From positions 1-42,004 of the forward strand of contig NZ_RHHP01000022.1 in assembly GCF_003710815.1 (NCBI RefSeq): 42,004 nt of DNA. Reading direction: 5' to 3'. The position numbers were made by a program, and so were the translations under genes. Below, in pieces: positions 15,037 to 25,193 of this stretch; position 1 is the first letter of the stretch, and each line of letters starts with the position of its first letter. The stretch is from Brevibacillus centrosporus. Its GTDB lineage: Bacteria > Bacillota > Bacilli > Brevibacillales > Brevibacillaceae. The notes under the pieces were generated by a model. It worked only from the letters and a program-made list of their open reading frames with translations, ran no database searches and had not been told where the DNA came from.

Positions 15037-16872
15037 ATGTTGCCAGTTCTGCATTTTTTAGAGCTTCGTTCCTCTTTTCCTGAAAAAGAAGCTCATGTGT
15101 CTTTCCCTGTGACTATCGAAAAGCTCGCTGGCATATGGCACTGTACTCCTCGCTACACGAAAATCATCATCCGCAAGCTAAGTGAGCTGGGGTGGATCGA
15201 GTGGCGCGCAGGGCGTGGGCGGGGAAATACCTCGGTCGTGACGCTTCTGGCCGATACAGAAGAGCTTTTGCTGCAGGAAGTGAAGACCAAGATGGAGCAA
15301 GGCGATGTAAGCGAGGCGATGGAGCTGATGAACCGATTTGGGCAGAGCTCAGTCAAGAATCGTCTGATGGATTGGCTGTCGGATGGAATGGGCTTCTCGA
15401 CGCAGATGGTCTCCGATCGCCTGGAGGATACACTGCGCTTCCCCGTTTACCGCAAGATCGTCACGCTGGATCCTGCCTTGTCCTTTTATACATTCGATGC
15501 CCATATGGGTGGGCAGATTTTTAATACGTTAGTGGAATACGATCAGGAAACAAGGATGATCAAGCCGAGCATCGCCCACTCCTGGGAGGAGAGCGCCGAT
15601 GGGCAAAGCTGGACGTTCCATTTGAAAAAAAGCATTCCTTTTCACCATGGGAGGGAGCTGACTGCACAGGACGTTGTCTTTTCTTTGGATCGCGTTCGGT
15701 TGCGTCCTGAGCGGTTCGAATCGAGCTGGATGTTTCGCGACATCGTGCAGGTGCTCGCGCTCGACCACAAAACTGTGCACATTCAGTTGAGGCAGGCAAA
15801 CTCGTTGTTTTTGCGCTTTTTGTCTACGGTTCCTGCCAGTATTGTCCCTCAGGAAGTCGTGCTCAAAAGCGAATCGGAATTTGCGAGACATCCGGTGGGA
15901 ACAGGACCGTTTCAGGTGGCGAGGAGGCAGGAAGGGATTTGTGTGCTGGAGGCGTTTCCCGCCCATTTTCGCGGCAGGCCGCAGCTGGATCGGGTCGAGA
16001 TACTGATTCTGCCTACTGTGGAGCCTGGCCGATTGAAAGAGCCGGATTGGACCTCCGTATTCACTTCCTATAGCGACCCCAACCAAGGGGAGCTGGCAGC
16101 ACAGCTCAGCGAGGATTGTGGGTGGCAGGATGCGGAAATGCTGTTTGCTTGCTGTACGATGCTGGTTTTTAACCAATGGAAACAGGGTCCTCACAATCAC
16201 CCGTCTTTTCGGCGGGCCTTGCAGCATATCATTGATCGGAAACAAATGATCGCCGATTTGGGCGGAGATCTGGTTTTCCCGGCTAAAGGGTTTCGCCCGC
16301 AACAAGCGGTGAGGCAAAAGGAGAGCGAAGAGGCAGCGAGTCTGGAACAGATCCAGGAATGGCTGAAAGAGAGCGGCTATCAGGGAGAAGTCTTCCGCAT
16401 TGCGTCCAACAGCTATCACCAGGAGGATGCAAAATGGATTCATGCGCGGCTGCAGTCGTTTGGTATCCAAAGCCAGCTCGATGTGAAGCCGTTGGAAGAA
16501 TTGAGGGATTACGAAGATTGGGGGCAGTATGACTGTCGGCTGTTCGGGAACGTATTTACGGGTGACGAGGTCTGTGAGCTGGAAATGTACCTGCAAAAAA
16601 ACTACTTTCTTGCAGCCTATGAGCCCGATACGGCCGAGCGTGTCCACCAACTTTCAGAAGCGTTGTTCCGTGAATCCGTGGCCGTAAAGCGCCAGGAGCT
16701 GCTCGACGATCTGGAATCCCTAATGAGGCAGACCCATTCGGTCCTCTATCTCGTCTACAAAAAGAGCAGCGCATCTTACCACGAAGCAGTGCGAGGAGTC
16801 TCCATCAATGCTTCCGGGTGGCTCGACTTCGATAAAATCTGGTTTCATCCGCAGGCGATACACACCGGATGA
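15037..16872 (+). CDS. SgrR-like transcriptional regulator with solute-binding domain
   Basis: The N-terminal about 110 residues form a winged-helix DNA-binding domain of the SgrR type (VTIEKLAGIWHCTPRYTK, then IIRKLSELGWIEWRAGRGRG). The remaining 450 residues form a type 5 extracellular solute-binding domain (YRKIVTLDPALSFYTFD, SWTFHLKKSIPFHHG, HPVGTGPFQV). There is no signal peptide, so the sensor works in the cytoplasm as in SgrR. I choose the ATG at 15037 (611 aa), preceded by GAGGG at five bases; an ATG at 15025 is less well placed. It probably senses an intracellular oligosaccharide, sugar phosphate or peptide and controls the divergent MFS gene. A terminator follows. Confidence 0.88.
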   Translation: MLPVLHFLELRSSFPEKEAHVSFPVTIEKLAGIWHCTPRYTKIIIRKLSELGWIEWRAGRGRGNTSVVTLLADTEELLLQEVKTKMEQGDVSEAMELMNRFGQSSVKNRLMDWLSDGMGFSTQMVSDRLEDTLRFPVYRKIVTLDPALSFYTFDAHMGGQIFNTLVEYDQETRMIKPSIAHSWEESADGQSWTFHLKKSIPFHHGRELTAQDVVFSLDRVRLRPERFESSWMFRDIVQVLALDHKTVHIQLRQANSLFLRFLSTVPASIVPQEVVLKSESEFARHPVGTGPFQVARRQEGICVLEAFPAHFRGRPQLDRVEILILPTVEPGRLKEPDWTSVFTSYSDPNQGELAAQLSEDCGWQDAEMLFACCTMLVFNQWKQGPHNHPSFRRALQHIIDRKQMIADLGGDLVFPAKGFRPQQAVRQKESEEAASLEQIQEWLKESGYQGEVFRIASNSYHQEDAKWIHARLQSFGIQSQLDVKPLEELRDYEDWGQYDCRLFGNVFTGDEVCELEMYLQKNYFLAAYEPDTAERVHQLSEALFRESVAVKRQELLDDLESLMRQTHSVLYLVYKKSSASYHEAVRGVSINASGWLDFDKIWFHPQAIHTG

Positions 16873-16881
16873 GTAAGACAA

Positions 16882-16908
16882 AAGCGGCTGGGGGAATCCT
16901 GGCCGCTT
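16882..16908 (+). terminator. Terminator after the SgrR-like gene
   Basis: AAGCGGC (16882-16888) pairs with GCCGCTT (16902-16908), followed by ATTTTT. Confidence 0.7.
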
Positions 16909-17017
16909 ATTTTTCGTAAAAAACACATACTACAACTAGGATTCTCGTTCCTTTGCTTTTATGGTAATCTTCTTGGAAGAATCAGGGTTCCTTATCTCTT
17001 TTACTAGGTGGTACATT

Positions 17018-19693
17018 ATGCGTTCGATTTGGCAGATTTACAAGACCGATTGGCTGAACATCTTCAAGGTGCCGACGGGCGTTTTTCTCATCGTTGCCAT
17101 TGCGCTGCTCCCATGCCTCTACGATTGGGTCAATATCCGCTCGGTGTGGGATCCCTATGCGAATACACAAGGCGTCAAGGTCGCAGTCACCAGCCAGGAT
17201 GAGGGTGCAACCGTAGCTGGACAATCCATCAATATCGGAGAAGAGCTGCTCAAAAACTTGCAGCACAATCAAAAGCTGGGATGGACCTTTGTCGATGAAG
17301 CGGAGGCAGAAAAAGGAGTAGATACGGGGGTGTACTATGCCAGCATCCTCATACCAAAAGACTTTTCCGCCAAGATAACCGGTATTGCACAGGGAAGGCT
17401 TGATAGGCCTACTGTTATCTACACCGTGAACGAAAAAGTGAACGCAGTCGCTCCCAAGATTACCTCATCAGGGGTCTCTGCGATCGCGAAGGAAATCAAC
17501 GAAAATTTCACGGAGGCTGTCAGCGGGGCGTTATTGAAAAAACTAAAGGAAATCGGTATCGAAATCGAGGCACAGCTGCCGACAATCCGTAAGATCGAAC
17601 AGGGTATCTTTGCTCTCGAGAAGAATCTCCCGCAAATCGAGGCTGCGGGTCAAAAGGTGCTTGAGCTGGAAAAGAAGCTGCCTGAGATTCATGAAAAGGC
17701 GCAAGTTATACCTGCACTGGAGGAAAAAATTCCAGAGATCAATCAAGCTGCTTCGTACTTGCTCAAAATCCAGCAGAACTGGCCGAAAATCAATGAGGCG
17801 ATCTCGCAGATTCTCGCCGTGCAGGACAGGCTTCCGCAGATTCGTCAGGCGGCAGATCGCGTGCAAGAGCTGGATCAGCGATTTCATCAGGTAGAAGAGA
17901 CGGTCAATCTGGCTCTCGAAAAAACGAACAAGGCGCTAGAGGTCGTGACTGCAGCACAGGATGCGCTGCCACGTATCGGAGACATAGCGGAAAAGGGTGC
18001 GGCTTTTGCCGATCAGATGAACGAGTTTCTGACAGCGCATAATGGAGCGTGGGAGTCTATCGCACCTGTCGCAGAGCAGAACCTCGAATTTGCACAGCAG
18101 GCTGCGGATGCGGCCGCTCTGCTGACAGATCGTTTGCTCGAGACAAATCCAGATCGCTGGCCGACCGCAGACGAGGTGAAAGCGGTGCAGGCAAGGTTGA
18201 CCACTGTCGCAAAGGTGCTAGCGCATACCACCTCTTTGCTGGAGCGACTCAACGCTTACTTGCCTGGTCAGCCGCTGCAGGTACAGATAGACCGTCTGCA
18301 GGCTGCTCTTGGAAAGCTGAACAGACAGGTAGAACTGCTTGGTATTGTCGCGAAAGCATTGGAAGAAGGAAAGAAACCTCTTCGGGAGACAATCGAGCAG
18401 CTGCGACAGCATGCACTCGAGACAAACGATGTCTTGGGCGCCATACTCGACAACTATGACGCACAGATCGTTCCGCGAATCTCTGCGGGGATCGAAAAAC
18501 TGCGGGAGCTTACAGGTACAGCAGCGGACCGTTTGCAGGAAGCAAAGGAGCGATTGCCGGATCTTGCCGCGATTTTAAAGGATGCACGGGCTGGTCTGGA
18601 ATTTGGTCAGGCAGAGCTGAAACGGATACAGGAGCAAATGCCGCAGATTCGGGCTAAGGTCCATGAGCTGTCGCAGGGTCTCGCAGCCAAAGTGGATGAA
18701 CTGGACAGAATCGTAACGACCGTTGGACCCCTGCTGAAAAGCAGTCTCCCGGAAATCGGGAAGAGGCTGGATGCAGCAGCCAGCTTCATCCAAAATGACC
18801 TGCCTTACGCAGAAAATGAGCTTAGAAGACTGTCTGATTTTGTACGAAACCAGCTGCCGCAGCTCGAATCAGGCGTACATCGAGTTGCCGCTCTGGTGCG
18901 CGAGGATCTTCCTGCGCTAGAGCGAGCTGTTTCCGAGGCAGCGGATAAGCTTCGAGAGTTTGAAGGGAACAATCAGTTTGCTGCTCTCGCCAAGCTCTTG
19001 CGCGGGGACATCCAGGCGGAAAGCGACTTTTTGGCAAGCCCTGTGCAAATCCAGGAGAATCGCAAATACCCGATCCCCAACTACGGCTCTGCCATGTCTC
19101 CCTTTTACGGAGTCCTCTCCTTATGGGTGGGGGCGACCTTGCTGATTTCTTTACTGAAGGCGGAGGCAGACAATCCGGGTGAGCGATACAAGCCGTATCA
19201 GCTTTATTTGGGAAGGCTGGCGACATTTTTGACGATCGGGATGTTTCAGGCGCTATTCATTACGCTAGGGGATATCTACTTGCTAGAAGCCTATGTCGCG
19301 GATAAGCTGCCGTTCGTTTTGTTCGCCATGCTGGTCAGCGGGGTATTTGTCACCATTACGTACACGCTTTTGTCCGTCTTTGGCAACGTGGGGAAGGGTC
19401 TCGCCATCATTTTCATGGTGTTTCAGTTCTCCAGTTCAGGCGGGACGTTTCCCATCAGCATGACACCGGCCTTCTTCCAGGCTTTGAATCCGTTTATGCC
19501 GTTTACGTATGCGATCAGCCTGCTGCGTGAAGGTGTGGGGGGAATCCTCTGGCAGACGGCGATACGGGACATTCTCTTTCTGCTCGGCTTCATCGGAATC
19601 AGCCTGTTTGTCGCTCTCGTGCTGAAGCGTCCGCTCAGTGGTCTGATCAAAAAATCTACGGAGAACGCCAAGAAGACGAAAATCATTGCCTAA
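17018..19693 (+). CDS. YhgE/Pip family membrane protein with long repeat-rich extracytoplasmic region
   Basis: The protein (891 aa from the ATG at 17018, which follows AGGTGG) starts with MRSIWQIYKTDWLNIFKVPTG and one membrane helix, then the YhgE N-terminal domain (ALLPCLYDWVNIRSVWDPY, GVYYASILIPKDFS). Residues about 180-665 are predicted to be long amphipathic helices outside the membrane, and the last 200 residues hold about five membrane helices like an ABC-2 permease. Two tandem repeat arrays lie in the helical part. Relatives include the Lactococcus phage infection protein Pip and YhgE of Bacillus; their role is poorly defined, with links to phage adsorption and cell-envelope export. 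It stands alone, between terminators on both sides. Confidence 0.88.
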   Translation: MRSIWQIYKTDWLNIFKVPTGVFLIVAIALLPCLYDWVNIRSVWDPYANTQGVKVAVTSQDEGATVAGQSINIGEELLKNLQHNQKLGWTFVDEAEAEKGVDTGVYYASILIPKDFSAKITGIAQGRLDRPTVIYTVNEKVNAVAPKITSSGVSAIAKEINENFTEAVSGALLKKLKEIGIEIEAQLPTIRKIEQGIFALEKNLPQIEAAGQKVLELEKKLPEIHEKAQVIPALEEKIPEINQAASYLLKIQQNWPKINEAISQILAVQDRLPQIRQAADRVQELDQRFHQVEETVNLALEKTNKALEVVTAAQDALPRIGDIAEKGAAFADQMNEFLTAHNGAWESIAPVAEQNLEFAQQAADAAALLTDRLLETNPDRWPTADEVKAVQARLTTVAKVLAHTTSLLERLNAYLPGQPLQVQIDRLQAALGKLNRQVELLGIVAKALEEGKKPLRETIEQLRQHALETNDVLGAILDNYDAQIVPRISAGIEKLRELTGTAADRLQEAKERLPDLAAILKDARAGLEFGQAELKRIQEQMPQIRAKVHELSQGLAAKVDELDRIVTTVGPLLKSSLPEIGKRLDAAASFIQNDLPYAENELRRLSDFVRNQLPQLESGVHRVAALVREDLPALERAVSEAADKLREFEGNNQFAALAKLLRGDIQAESDFLASPVQIQENRKYPIPNYGSAMSPFYGVLSLWVGATLLISLLKAEADNPGERYKPYQLYLGRLATFLTIGMFQALFITLGDIYLLEAYVADKLPFVLFAMLVSGVFVTITYTLLSVFGNVGKGLAIIFMVFQFSSSGGTFPISMTPAFFQALNPFMPFTYAISLLREGVGGILWQTAIRDILFLLGFIGISLFVALVLKRPLSGLIKKSTENAKKTKIIA
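17564..17920 (+). repeat. Seven tandem 17-residue (51-base) coding repeats in the YhgE-like gene
   Basis: Seven consecutive units keep the pattern (L/I/V)-(E/Q/D)-x-x-(L/I/W/F)-P-x-(I/V), for example LEKNLPQIEAAGQKVLE, LEKKLPEIHEKAQVIPA, LEEKIPEINQAASYLLK, IQQNWPKINEAISQILA and VQDRLPQIRQAADRVQE. The proline is at position 6 of every unit or within one residue of it, except the last, which has His. The register holds without a gap over 119 residues. Confidence 0.85.
18740..18955 (+). repeat. Four tandem 18-residue (54-base) coding repeats in the YhgE-like gene
   Basis: Four units follow each other: SSLPEIGKRLDAAASFIQ, NDLPYAENELRRLSDFVR, NQLPQLESGVHRVAALVR and EDLPALERAVSEAADKLR. Pro is always at position 4 and Leu at position 3. 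The period differs by one residue from the 17-residue array upstream. Confidence 0.85.
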
Positions 19694-19699
19694 AAAAAG

Positions 19700-19731
19700 A
19701 GCAAGGACAGCCGCTGTGAGCTGCCCTTGCT
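19700..19731. terminator. Bidirectional terminator between YhgE-like gene and gdhA
   Basis: A 12-bp stem with one mismatch (19700-19711 with 19720-19731) has an A-run on its left and a T-rich run on its right, so it can end transcription from both convergent genes. Confidence 0.75.
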
Positions 19732-19760
19732 TTATTTATGCCGATGCCGATCGTATGGGG

Positions 19761-21326
<1,566 letters not shown>

Positions 21327-21397
21327 CTAAGAATGGAAGTCCAGTTTCGGTTAAGAATAGATGAGGGACCTTCATTCATGAAAGAGGAGGATGACTG

Positions 21398-22057
21398 TTG
21401 AAAAGAAATTTCCAAAGAGCGATACTTCTGCTTCTCTGTCAGGGATTGCTCAGTTCTCCAGTTGTTGTGGAAGCCGAGGAGAATAGTGGTCACATCCAGC
21501 AGGAGGATTTCCTAAAAGCAGACAGTGCAGTGCTGCATGATGAGATGCGGAAGCTATGGACGGATCAGGTGACTTGGACAAGAAGCTACATCGCCAGCTC
21601 CATCGATGGACTCCCGGATCAAAACAAGCTGCTGGAAAGGCTTCTGCAAAATCAGGTGGATATTGGCAATGCAATCAAGCCCTTTTATGGCGAGGACTCC
21701 GGGAATCAGCTGGCGCAGCTGCTAAGTGAACATGTCCTTCTCATCGGAAAGATTCTGGATGCAGCCAAAAACAATAATCAGGTGGAGTTGAAATCGCACA
21801 ATACGGAGTGGTACCAGAACGCCGATGACATCGCCAACCTCCTCAGTGGTCTCAATGCCAATTGGTCTCTGAATGTTTTGCGAGACATGCTGCATACGCA
21901 CCTGCAGCTGGTTACAGATATCCTGGATGCCCGACTCAATAATGATTGGGATGCAGATTTTACTGCGTTTGATAAAGGAATCGACCACATTTGGCAGGTG
22001 GCGGACGTTCTCTCGGACGGAGTGATCAAGCAATACCCTGATCAAATATCTGAATAG
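21398..22057 (+). CDS. Exported helical protein of unknown function
   Basis: The TTG at 21398 is the likely start because GGAGG sits seven bases upstream. Residues 1-26 form a signal peptide (KRNFQRAILLLLCQGLLSS...VEA). The mature 190 residues are all-helical and contain two similar halves, each with an Asn/Asp-rich turn before a helix (EMRKLWTDQVTWTRSYIAS, then DMLHTHLQLVTDILDARL). Related proteins in bacilli are often mislabelled 'acetylglutamate kinase', and I see no kinase motif. A four-helix-bundle binding protein is plausible. It lies upstream of the BceAB-type genes with 180 bases between them. Confidence 0.75.
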   Translation: MKRNFQRAILLLLCQGLLSSPVVVEAEENSGHIQQEDFLKADSAVLHDEMRKLWTDQVTWTRSYIASSIDGLPDQNKLLERLLQNQVDIGNAIKPFYGEDSGNQLAQLLSEHVLLIGKILDAAKNNNQVELKSHNTEWYQNADDIANLLSGLNANWSLNVLRDMLHTHLQLVTDILDARLNNDWDADFTAFDKGIDHIWQVADVLSDGVIKQYPDQISE

Positions 22058-22179
22058 CATGGTCTTCAGGCGGGGAATGGTTCATTCCGTGCCTTTTTTC
22101 TTGTAGGTTTCTTACAAAAGAGTAAGGTAACTGTTAGATAGATCAATGGCCCCCTCCCTGGAAAATCGGTACAGTTAGA

Positions 22180-22203
22180 ACCGTTGCCACACACCAGAAC
22201 GGT
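22180..22203 (+). promoter_or_regulatory. Inverted repeat upstream of the ABC transporter operon
   Basis: ACCGTT (22180-22185) and AACGGT (22198-22203) form an inverted repeat with a 12-base spacer, 34 bases before the ATPase start. A related GGTACAGTT lies just upstream. It could be a response-regulator or repressor site; no family can be named. Confidence 0.3.
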
Positions 22204-22236
22204 ATGTAACAAAAAGAGAAGAGGGGAGCATGATTG

Positions 22237-23004
22237 ATGAACACATCTGTCCTAGAAGTGAAACAGGTCCAAAAAATATACGGGGCAAAGGGAGAAAGCC
22301 AATCCCATGCACTAAAGGGAGTTACGCTGAACATTCAGGAGGGCGAGTTCGTTGGCATCATGGGTCCATCTGGGTCCGGAAAGACCACGCTGCTGAATAT
22401 CATTTCGACACTGGATCGCCCGAGCGAAGGCGTAATTGAGATCGCCGGAACCGACATCACGAAAATGAATCAGAATCAGCTGGCAGATTTCCGATCGCAG
22501 CGCCTTGGCTTTATCTTTCAGGATTTTAATTTGCTGGAGAATTTGACGATCTACGAAAATATTGCGCTGCCACTTTCCCTGCAAGGTATTCCTTCACCGC
22601 AAATTCGGGAGCAGGTGAAAAGGGTCGCGAAAACGCTGGGGATTGAGGAGCTTTTGACGAAGTATCCTGTGCAGGTATCCGGGGGACAAAAGCAAAGAGC
22701 AGCGGCGGCTCGCGCACTCGTGCATGAACCGGCGATTTTGCTGGCAGATGAGCCGACAGGCGCGCTCGACTCCAAAAACGCGAAAAGCTTGCTTGCGGCG
22801 ATGAGCGATTTGAACGAAAACCACCACGTATCAATCCTGATGGTGACACACGATGCCTTTAGTGCGAGCTATTGCCAGCGCATTTTGTTTATTCAGGATG
22901 GCAGCCTGTACAAAGAAATCCATCGCACAGAAGACCGCTCCTCCTTTTTCAAACAAATTCTGGATGTACTCGCCGAGCTCGGTGCATCTCAGGAAACGGA
23001 CTAG
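22237..23004 (+). CDS. BceA-type ABC transporter ATP-binding protein
   Basis: The protein (255 aa from the ATG at 22237, eight bases after GAGGGGAG) has Walker A GPSGSGKTT, the Q-loop FIFQDFNLL, the signature VSGGQKQRAA, Walker B ILLADEPTGALD and the H-loop THD. This set matches the MacB/LolD-like subgroup. The sequence is closest in style to BceA/YxdL of peptide-antibiotic resistance pumps (IMGPSGSGKTTLLNIISTLD). It powers the permease encoded 12 bases downstream. Such pumps remove bacitracin-like or lantibiotic peptides from their lipid targets. Confidence 0.92.
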   Translation: MNTSVLEVKQVQKIYGAKGESQSHALKGVTLNIQEGEFVGIMGPSGSGKTTLLNIISTLDRPSEGVIEIAGTDITKMNQNQLADFRSQRLGFIFQDFNLLENLTIYENIALPLSLQGIPSPQIREQVKRVAKTLGIEELLTKYPVQVSGGQKQRAAAARALVHEPAILLADEPTGALDSKNAKSLLAAMSDLNENHHVSILMVTHDAFSASYCQRILFIQDGSLYKEIHRTEDRSSFFKQILDVLAELGASQETD

Positions 23005-23016
23005 GAGGTACGAACG

Positions 23017-24870
23017 ATGTTACTGAAGCTATCGCTATCGAGCATGCGCAAAATGTTGAAGGACTACCTGGTCCTGCTTATCGGGCTGGTCATCTCCATC
23101 TCGGTTTTTTACATGTTTCAGACCCTTGCGCTCAACAGCGAGTTTACCAAAGAAAACTCTATTATAAGCTCGATTCAGCTAGTGTTTAATGTGGGTGCAT
23201 TTCTACTGGCGTTCATCACGATCTTTTACATTTTTTACGCCAATTCCTTTTTGCTTTCGCTCAGACGAAAAGAGCTAGGGATGTATCGGGTTTTGGGAGC
23301 GAAACGGGGGAAGATAAGCCAAATTCTGTTTTTGGAAACGCTGGCTATGGGGATCCTTTCACTGATCGTGGGAAGCTTGGTAGGCATCGGGCTTGCCGGT
23401 GGGATCGGATCGCTGCTGATGGATCAGCTGGATATTTCAGCGGAGGGCTACCAGCCATTCTACACACCAGCTTTGCTGATGACAGGTGAATTTTTCATAG
23501 TGCTGTTTTTGATTACCTCTACAGTAAATGCGGTTCGTCTGGCGCGAGCTACCGAGCTGGACCTCATTCGTTCCGAGCAGCAGCATGACCGTGTAAAAGA
23601 GATCGGAGTCGGTACGGTACTGGCAGCCGTGTTTGGGCTCGCTCTCGTGGCAGTGGGCTATTACGCGCTGATTCACATGAAGGAGCTGCTGGCACTCGGA
23701 CTGCTGGTCGGCGCTGTAGCGACCACAGTAGGGACGTACCTGTTGTTCATTGCCTTGTTGCCTGCTTTCATGAAGCTGCTCAAGCAAAATCAAAAGCTGA
23801 ACGATCAAAAGCTCAATGCCTTTACGCTCGCTCAGCTGCATTTTCGCGTCAACAACCTGACAAAGGTGCTGGCAACCGTTGCGATGCTGATCGCCCTTGG
23901 GGTAGGCGCCATGGCAGGTGGACTGGCATTCCAAAACAATGTCGCCCTGATCGCAAACGTCGCTCGCGTCTACGATGTCACGCTGCAGGATCCCGCTCTA
24001 GAAGATTCGGAGGCGCTGAAAACCATGGCGGTGGAGGAACAGCTCACGTACCGCTATAAAATAGACGACAACGCCATTTCCTATGTCAAAGAGGATTTGC
24101 TCGCACATCCGCCGCTCATCTCAAGCAACAGCATGACGGAGTACCGTCGGGATAGTCAGCCGATTCGCGTCTCTGCACAGCTGCCTGCCGGTATTTCCTC
24201 CACCAGTGGGAAGGATAGCGAGCCGATTCCAGAACAGTGGGAGCAGGCCATCCGAAATGAGTTCATCTCCAGTTACTCGATGCTTGGAGATAGACAGATA
24301 CAAATCGTAGACCAGTCGACCTTCGCTGCGATGAAAGGCGATGAGCATACACTGCTGCTCGCGAAGGTCGATGATTTTCTAAAGTACAAGCCACAGTTAA
24401 AAGCCATGCAGCAGCGTCAGATCGGGCTGCTGTCCTCCTCCGAGGAAGATGGCACTCTCATGACCAAATATGGGATGTACGAGAGTCTGTACGCATTTAC
24501 GAGCGGAACGATGTTCATGGGCTTCTTCCTCGGGATTGCGTTTCTCGCCATGATGGCGAGCTGCCTGATGTTCAAAATTCTTTCCGGAGCGACTCGGGAT
24601 CGCGGGCGGTATCAGATGCTGCGCAAGATCGGGGTACGCAAGTCTTGGCTGGTCGGCTCGATTTACAAGGAGCTGTTCCTCGTATTTATTTTCCCGGCCT
24701 TGATGGGACTTTTGCATGTATGGGTAGGTATGAAAATGTTCTCGGTTATTCTGCTTGAGCCTTACGTCCAGTTATGGATACCGACGCTGATTTTCGCGCT
24801 CATCTACGCTGTCTATTATGGGATTACTGTTCAGCTCTATCGCGGAATTGTACTGTCAAAAGAAGCGTAA
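23017..24870 (+). CDS. BceB-type (FtsX family) ABC transporter permease
   Basis: This 617-residue protein has ten membrane helices in the BceB arrangement: a first helix, an FtsX core (about 55-240), further helices, then a large extracytoplasmic domain of about 200 residues (about 310-500) between helices 7 and 8, and a final three-helix group (SGTMFMGFFLGIAFLAMMAS). The external domain is the sensor for peptide antibiotics in known systems. GGAGG overlaps the stop codon of the ATPase gene, so the pair is coupled. BceAB modules normally sit beside a BceRS two-component system; none is nearby here. Confidence 0.9.
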   Translation: MLLKLSLSSMRKMLKDYLVLLIGLVISISVFYMFQTLALNSEFTKENSIISSIQLVFNVGAFLLAFITIFYIFYANSFLLSLRRKELGMYRVLGAKRGKISQILFLETLAMGILSLIVGSLVGIGLAGGIGSLLMDQLDISAEGYQPFYTPALLMTGEFFIVLFLITSTVNAVRLARATELDLIRSEQQHDRVKEIGVGTVLAAVFGLALVAVGYYALIHMKELLALGLLVGAVATTVGTYLLFIALLPAFMKLLKQNQKLNDQKLNAFTLAQLHFRVNNLTKVLATVAMLIALGVGAMAGGLAFQNNVALIANVARVYDVTLQDPALEDSEALKTMAVEEQLTYRYKIDDNAISYVKEDLLAHPPLISSNSMTEYRRDSQPIRVSAQLPAGISSTSGKDSEPIPEQWEQAIRNEFISSYSMLGDRQIQIVDQSTFAAMKGDEHTLLLAKVDDFLKYKPQLKAMQQRQIGLLSSSEEDGTLMTKYGMYESLYAFTSGTMFMGFFLGIAFLAMMASCLMFKILSGATRDRGRYQMLRKIGVRKSWLVGSIYKELFLVFIFPALMGLLHVWVGMKMFSVILLEPYVQLWIPTLIFALIYAVYYGITVQLYRGIVLSKEA

Positions 24871-24878
24871 CCAAAGTG

Positions 24879-24916
24879 AAAGCATGTGTGAGATCGTATG
24901 ATCCTGCACATGCTTT
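24879..24916 (+). terminator. Terminator after the BceAB-type operon
   Basis: AAAGCATGTG (24879-24888) pairs with CACATGCTTT (24907-24916), followed by TTTT. Confidence 0.8.
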
Positions 24917-25193
24917 TTTGCGTGGACAAGTTGGAATGGAAAGGATTCTTACGATCGTGTGTGAGAATTTTTTATAAAGAACGAGTATATTGGCACGTAT
25001 AATGCTTCGCTCATGAAGGGGAAACGTTCGCAAATAACATTTATAAACGAAAGTTATCCAACTAATTATGCTATAATTTAGCTAAAACACGAAAAATAAT
25101 AGAAATTTTAATTGAAATAGATCGGATATTATGATAACTTAACCCGTGAGAATTTTTTTGTATAATCGCTCGATTGGAAAAGGGGAAAAGAAA
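24917..25193 (+). promoter_or_regulatory. AT-rich leader before the purine-type permease operon
   Basis: Three TATAAT sequences occur here (24998-25003, 25072-25077, 25161-25166), but none has a good -35 box at 17 bases. A possible hairpin (AACGTTCG near 25023 with CGAAAGTT near 25048) is weak. I see no complete purine-riboswitch core. No gene is present. Confidence 0.4.

Noticed and set aside
15529..16650. A 373-codon minus-strand frame opposite the SgrR-like gene
   Set aside because: It is an antisense shadow with composition set by the real gene; the plus-strand protein has a clear domain layout.
22230..22439. A 69-codon frame starting at an ATG close to the ATPase ribosome binding site
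   Set aside because: Its ATG is only about two bases from GAGGGGAG, and the overlapping frame gives a complete ABC ATPase.
24990..25060. Possible purine riboswitch before the permease gene (a GTATAATGCTTCG stretch)
   Set aside because: The conserved junction blocks of the purine aptamer (TATGG-like and GTTTCTACC-like) and closing stems are absent; only a TATAAT resembles it.
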